Origin: Pseudobutyrivibrio sp.
GTDB taxonomy: Bacteria; Bacillota; Clostridia; Lachnospirales; Lachnospiraceae
DNA: 9,200 nt
Direction of reading: 5' to 3'
NCBI GenBank assembly: GCA_017557715.1
Contig: JAFYYE010000457.1
Span: forward strand, 1-9,200
This document shows, in pieces, positions 6,083 through 9,200 of the stretch. Position numbers and translations under genes: made by a program. The notes under the pieces were generated by a model. That model searched no databases, was not told the origin of the DNA, and was given only the letters and a program-made list of their open reading frames with translations. Each line of letters opens with the position of its first letter. Position 1 is the first letter of the stretch.

Positions 6083-6867
6083 CAAACGTTAAAAAAGGCG
6101 CATCATATCTCTATCTTGGACTTGTATTTTTGTTCCTTTATGCGCCAATTTTGGTTTTGATTGTTTTATCCTTTAACGACTCAATGTCCCGCACAGTTTG
6201 GGGAGGATTTACTCTTAAGTGGTACATGAACCTCACCTCTAACGACAATATTATGGGTGCCCTTGGTACTACAATCAGAATTACGCTTTCATCTTCAATA
6301 CTGGCTACAATACTTGGCACTTCAGCCGCTATTGGAATCCATTATATGAAGAAAAGACATGCTGCCATAATGCTTGGTGCCACAAATATTCCTCTGTTAA
6401 ACGCAGATATTGTTACAGGTATTTCACTGATGCTTCTCTTCACAAGATTTACACCACTTGGAGAATTTTCAGTTGTGCTTGCTCATATCGCATTTTCAGT
6501 GCCATATGTAATCTTTAACGTACTTCCTAGATTACAATCACTTTCAGAGGCATGCTACGAAGCTGCAATGGATTTAGGTGCTACACCTATGTACGCTTTT
6601 TATAAAGTAGTTTGGCCTGAAATATTCCCTGGTGTTTTATCAGGATTTTTAATGGCACTTACTATGTCACTTGATGACTTTACAATCACATATTTTACAA
6701 AAGGGGCTGGTGTTAACACCCTTTCTACAATGCTTTACACACAGCTTAGAAAAGGTATTCAGTCAGAGCTTTATGCCCTATCTACTATCCTGTTCTTATT
6801 AGCATTTATCCTTTTGCTTGTAATGAACTTTAAAAAGGATGTACGAAAGGAGGCCAAGACAAAATAA
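6079..6867 (+). CDS. potC: Spermidine/putrescine ABC transporter, permease PotC
   Basis: Second permease subunit of the polyamine importer. The 262 residues have about six membrane helices, near 9-31, 63-84, 103-122, 130-150, 186-203 and 232-251. The ATPase-docking EAA motif is EAAMDLGATP (161-170). The LSLDD-like segment MSLDDFTITYF (about 196-206) is typical of PotC-type permeases. The ATG overlaps the potB stop by 4 nt (ATGA), with GGAGG (6065-6069) 9 nt upstream. The protein ends in a basic cytoplasmic tail. It appears intact, and the stop overlaps the potD start by one base. Confidence 0.95.
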   Translation: MTNVKKGASYLYLGLVFLFLYAPILVLIVLSFNDSMSRTVWGGFTLKWYMNLTSNDNIMGALGTTIRITLSSSILATILGTSAAIGIHYMKKRHAAIMLGATNIPLLNADIVTGISLMLLFTRFTPLGEFSVVLAHIAFSVPYVIFNVLPRLQSLSEACYEAAMDLGATPMYAFYKVVWPEIFPGVLSGFLMALTMSLDDFTITYFTKGAGVNTLSTMLYTQLRKGIQSELYALSTILFLLAFILLLVMNFKKDVRKEAKTK

Positions 6868-7934
6868 TGAAAAAGAAATTTATGAGCCTTCTTAGTGTTT
6901 TAGTTTTTGGAATTACTCCTATCCTTAGCTTTACAGGATGTGGATCCGATGCTGATGCTACGGATACACTTGTTGTTTTAAATTATGGAAAATATATTGA
7001 AGCAGATGTTCTAAAAAGATTTCAGAAAGAAACTGGAATTAAGGTAAAGTATGAGGAATACGAATCTGTTGAAGATATGTATGCCAAGTACAAAGCAGGT
7101 TCTATCAATTACGATGTTATCTGCACATCTGACTACATGATTGAAACTCTTCGTCAGGAAGGTGAGTTGATTCCTGTAGATTACAACTCTCTTCCAAATT
7201 ATAAAAACATAAATCCTGATATTATAGAAGCTTCTGCAGCTTTCGATCCTAGCCATAAGTATACCGTTCCATATTTCTACGGAACAGTTGGTATTCTTTA
7301 CAATACTAATATGGTGGATGAAGATACTGTTTCTTCATGGGATTGTCTTTGGAATCCAGAATACAAAAATCGCATCGTTATGATTAACTCACAACGTGAT
7401 GCATTTATGGTTGCCCAGAAAAAGCTAGGATATGACATTAACACTACTGACAAGCTAGAGCTTGAAAACACTTATAAGCTTTTGTGTGACGAAAAGAAAT
7501 ACGTATATGCGTATCTCCAGGACGAAACTTATGAATGTATGATTTCTGAAGATGCTGCAATGGCTGTATGCTATTCTGGCGAAGCTGCCATGGGTATGGA
7601 ATACAATGATGACTTGGATTACATTGTTCCTAATGAAGGTGGTAATCTTTGGATTGATTCCTGGTTTGTGCCTCGCACTTGCAAGCACTATGATGCTGCA
7701 ATGAAATGGATAGACTTCATGTGTGAAGAAAAAGCTGCTACAGAAAACTTTGAATATGTTTGGTATGCTACTCCAAACACAAAGGTCGCTCAGCATGAGG
7801 ATGAAAAAACTCTCGCTGACGAGACTGTATTTCCAACCAAAGAAACCTTGGGTCGTTGCAAGCTTTATGAAGCCTACGACAAAGAAACACTTGATTACAC
7901 CACAACCTTGTGGAAGAAATTAAAAGCATACTAA
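6867..7934 (+). CDS. potD: Spermidine/putrescine-binding lipoprotein PotD
   Basis: Extracytoplasmic binding protein that captures polyamines for PotABC. The 355 residues begin with a lipoprotein signal: basic MKKK, a hydrophobic stretch, and a lipobox-like FTGC with Cys25 as the likely lipid anchor (Phe at -3 is less usual than Leu). The mature part follows the PotD pattern, LVVLNYGKYIEADVLKRFQ then YDVICTSDYM, with NLWIDSWFVP (Trp262, Asp264) matching the Trp-x-Asp pair that contacts polyamine in E. coli PotD. Asp178 in QRDAF seems to stand where E. coli has a ligand-binding glutamate (my own by-eye alignment). The ATG shares one base with the potC stop. AAAGGAGG (6846-6853) lies 13 nt upstream, a somewhat long spacing. 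This is the last gene of the operon. Confidence 0.95.
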   Translation: MKKKFMSLLSVLVFGITPILSFTGCGSDADATDTLVVLNYGKYIEADVLKRFQKETGIKVKYEEYESVEDMYAKYKAGSINYDVICTSDYMIETLRQEGELIPVDYNSLPNYKNINPDIIEASAAFDPSHKYTVPYFYGTVGILYNTNMVDEDTVSSWDCLWNPEYKNRIVMINSQRDAFMVAQKKLGYDINTTDKLELENTYKLLCDEKKYVYAYLQDETYECMISEDAAMAVCYSGEAAMGMEYNDDLDYIVPNEGGNLWIDSWFVPRTCKHYDAAMKWIDFMCEEKAATENFEYVWYATPNTKVAQHEDEKTLADETVFPTKETLGRCKLYEAYDKETLDYTTTLWKKLKAY

Positions 7935-7945
7935 AACTATTAAAC

Positions 7946-8040
7946 GCTGGTTACGCTCTCAATCCTTAGTAATTACTCCGTCGAGCTGAAGAAAGCTCTC
8001 CTTGAGTAATTCTAAGAGATTGATAGCTACCAGCTTTTTT
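7946..8040 (+). terminator. Very long terminator-like hairpin after potD
   Basis: Bases 7946-8034 fold into one long stem of about 34 bp. The paired segments are GCTGGT/ACCAGC, GCT/AGC, TCAATC/GATTGA, TTAG/CTAA, AATTACTC/GAGTAATT and an apical GAGCT/AGCTC with a 6-nt loop, with only small bulges and one internal loop. Six T (8035-8040) follow directly, so it should terminate potABCD. It fills nearly the whole gap to the convergent DUF5688-like gene and may also stop transcription from that side, although the minus-strand T-run is poor. It is far longer than an ordinary terminator. Confidence 0.75.
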
Positions 8041-8044
8041 AATC

Positions 8045-8674
8045 TTAATCTACAATAGTGATTTCATCCTTTACGACGTCGTAAAAATACAAGTTATCGG
8101 AGAGGAATTCGTCCTCCCTCAATTCGTTGCGGTTTACATAATAAATCAAGTTTTTTAGTTCTTGAGGGTCTATACCTGGACATTCCACAGTTGGAATCAT
8201 TATAAGCTCATGAATTGAGCATGGAATGATATATACGTCTGATTTCTTTCGGGCTGCAAAAGCCTTAAGCAAATCTCTATACAGAAGAACTGCTGCCCCG
8301 TGCATAGAATTTCTGTTTGTTACAACATACAATGGTAAATCAGAATCCTCTTCCTCTGCCACTGCTTTAAAATCGTCGTCATGAAGAATATCTGCTAAAG
8401 TAGTTAATATTCCACGAATCTTTAAGCCTAATAATCTAGGTGTATTTTCCACTGCATCTTCCATTAGCATATCCACAGTGGCAACCCAATCCCTAAAAAT
8501 CTCATTAGTAATTAGCTTACATTTCAAAGATTCATCATCTTTAGACAATACAACGTAAAAAATCACTGCTAAATCTAAATATTCCTTATGGGGAACTGTC
8601 TTCAGTAGCTCTGTATTTTTATCTTTATTTATAAGCTTAAAGATAATATTCTTATTAAATTTTTCGTATGCCAT
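8045..8674 (-). CDS. DUF5688 family protein, short form
   Basis: A soluble, acidic protein of 209 residues with no signal peptide or membrane helix. I recognise features of DUF5688, a family of unknown function common in Lachnospiraceae: TNEIFRDW and ENTPRLL in the first half, LYVVTNRNSMHGAAVLLY (115-132), a C-terminal PCSIHELIMIP (151-161), DPQELKNLIYYVN, and LSDNLYFYD (191-199). Members as I remember them are longer, with an extra N-terminal region that seems shortened here; that comparison is from memory. The ATG at 8674 has GGAGG (8683-8679) only 4 nt upstream, which is short but usable. It follows recN on the same strand, with its own likely promoter, and converges on potD. Confidence 0.65.
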   Translation of the reverse strand: MAYEKFNKNIIFKLINKDKNTELLKTVPHKEYLDLAVIFYVVLSKDDESLKCKLITNEIFRDWVATVDMLMEDAVENTPRLLGLKIRGILTTLADILHDDDFKAVAEEEDSDLPLYVVTNRNSMHGAAVLLYRDLLKAFAARKKSDVYIIPCSIHELIMIPTVECPGIDPQELKNLIYYVNRNELREDEFLSDNLYFYDVVKDEITIVD

Positions 8675-8719
8675 TTAGCCTCCACTAAAATGACACAGTT
8701 CAAATGGGAAAATAAAACG

Positions 8720-8747
8720 AAAAAGTCTCCATGCCAAGCATGCAGAC
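8720..8747 (-). terminator. Intrinsic terminator of recN
   Basis: On the minus strand, GTCT-G-CATGC pairs with GCATG-G-AGAC (8747-8738 with 8734-8725) around a 3-nt loop TTG and one G-G mismatch, followed by five T (8724-8720). It begins about 28 nt after the recN stop codon. The upstream arm overlaps the predicted transcription start of the downstream gene. Confidence 0.8.
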
Positions 8748-8750
8748 CCC

Positions 8751-8778
8751 ATTATATCATCTTTAATAATTTAATCAA
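8751..8778 (-). promoter_or_regulatory. Promoter for the DUF5688-like gene
   Basis: On the minus strand, -35 TTGATT (8778-8773), which includes the recN TGA stop, and a perfect -10 TATAAT (8756-8751) are 16 nt apart. The expected start is near 8744, inside the first arm of the recN terminator hairpin, giving a leader of about 70 nt to the ATG at 8674. Confidence 0.65.
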
Positions 8779-9200
8779 GCTCTTTCTTTATAACTTCTTG
8801 CCAAATCTTTCATTTCCTTAGCATTAGTCATAACAGCCTCAGTAATAGCACTACCACCAAGCATGCGAGCAAGCTCATCAACAGTCTCGTCTCCAAGAAG
8901 CTTCTTGATACCTGAAATTGTATGTCCATTCTCTACACTCTTCTCGATAAGGAAATGAGTGTCAGCCATAGCTGCAATCTGAGGAAGATGTGTGATACAA
9001 ATAACCTGATGATTAGATGCAACAGCCCCAAGCTTCTCTGAAACTGCCTGGGCAGTACGTCCTGAAATACCAGCATCAATTTCATCAAAAATAAGTGTAT
9101 CTATTCCACCACCAGAAGCAAGAACAGTTTTAATCGCAAGCATTATTCGACTCATTTCACCACCGGAAGCAATGTCCTTCAATGGGCGAAGTGGCTCACC
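8775..9200 (-). CDS. recN: DNA repair protein RecN, C-terminal part (runs off the right edge)
   Basis: RecN is an SMC-like ATPase that gathers DNA ends at double-strand breaks for recombinational repair. The last 141 residues are present and include the C-terminal half of the ATPase head: GEPLRPLKDIASGGEMSR with the ABC signature (11-18 of the visible part), Walker B TLIFDE (35-40) with the following D-loop IDAGISGRTA, and the H-loop histidine in ITHLPQIAAMAD (71). The frame is open to base 9200 without a break, so the N-terminal Walker A half and coiled-coil arms lie outside. The stop TGA at 8775 is followed closely by a terminator and the next gene's promoter. The end looks normal. Confidence 0.95.
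   Translation of the reverse strand, partial: GEPLRPLKDIASGGEMSRIMLAIKTVLASGGGIDTLIFDEIDAGISGRTAQAVSEKLGAVASNHQVICITHLPQIAAMADTHFLIEKSVENGHTISGIKKLLGDETVDELARMLGGSAITEAVMTNAKEMKDLARSYKERA

Noticed and set aside
7455..7796. Open frame of 113 codons on the minus strand opposite potD, and similar antisense frames in asd, potA, potB and potD
   Set aside because: They lie wholly within well-conserved genes, lack good ribosome binding sites and show no recognisable protein features.
7946..8034. Integron attC-like recombination site or transposon remnant
   Set aside because: The ends lack the RYYYAAC/GTTRRRY core sites, there is no clear target-site duplication and no integrase or transposase is nearby. 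A T-run fits a terminator better.

Overview
The window looks like a stretch of a Firmicutes chromosome, most likely Lachnospiraceae (Butyrivibrio/Pseudobutyrivibrio-like; genus not resolvable by eye). The reasons are the low-to-moderate GC content, strong AGGAGG-type ribosome binding sites, near-consensus sigma-A promoters (TTGATT or TTGAGA, 16-17 nt, TATAAT), a tRNA without encoded CCA, and a protein that reads as DUF5688, a family I associate with Lachnospiraceae. I see no insertion sequences, phage genes or CRISPR arrays. This is mostly an ordinary housekeeping region.

Left part (1-3982, all minus strand). The order of transcription is right to left. A promoter at 3977-4005 drives a tight three-gene operon: an unrecognised four-helix membrane protein, queH (epoxyqueuosine reductase, tRNA queuosine synthesis) and argH (argininosuccinate lyase, last step of arginine synthesis). 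The first two overlap by 8 nt, and the last two are 2 nt apart. asd follows (aspartate-semialdehyde dehydrogenase of the archaeal/fungal-like type), with its own promoter at 1512-1540, a short leader with a GC-rich hairpin, and an intrinsic terminator at 255-292. Beyond it, an unrecognised membrane protein begins and runs off the left edge.

Centre (4014-8040, plus strand). A tRNA-Thr(CGU) gene is followed after 28 nt by a complete polyamine ABC importer, potABCD (ATPase, two permeases, lipoprotein binding protein). These genes overlap by 8, 4 and 1 nt. There is no visible promoter or terminator hairpin between the tRNA and potA, so they may be one transcript. The operon ends at an unusually long hairpin (7946-8034) followed by six T.

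Right part (8045-9200, minus strand). The C-terminal end of recN (DNA repair ATPase) is followed by a DUF5688-like gene that converges on potD. Between these two, a near-consensus promoter lies so close to the recN terminator that the predicted transcription start falls inside the first arm of the terminator hairpin.

I find no clearly new multi-gene system. The best leads are regulatory: the tRNA-pot linkage, an inverted repeat straddling the -10 of the queH-argH operon, the overlapping promoter and terminator before the DUF5688 gene, and the long potD-distal hairpin.
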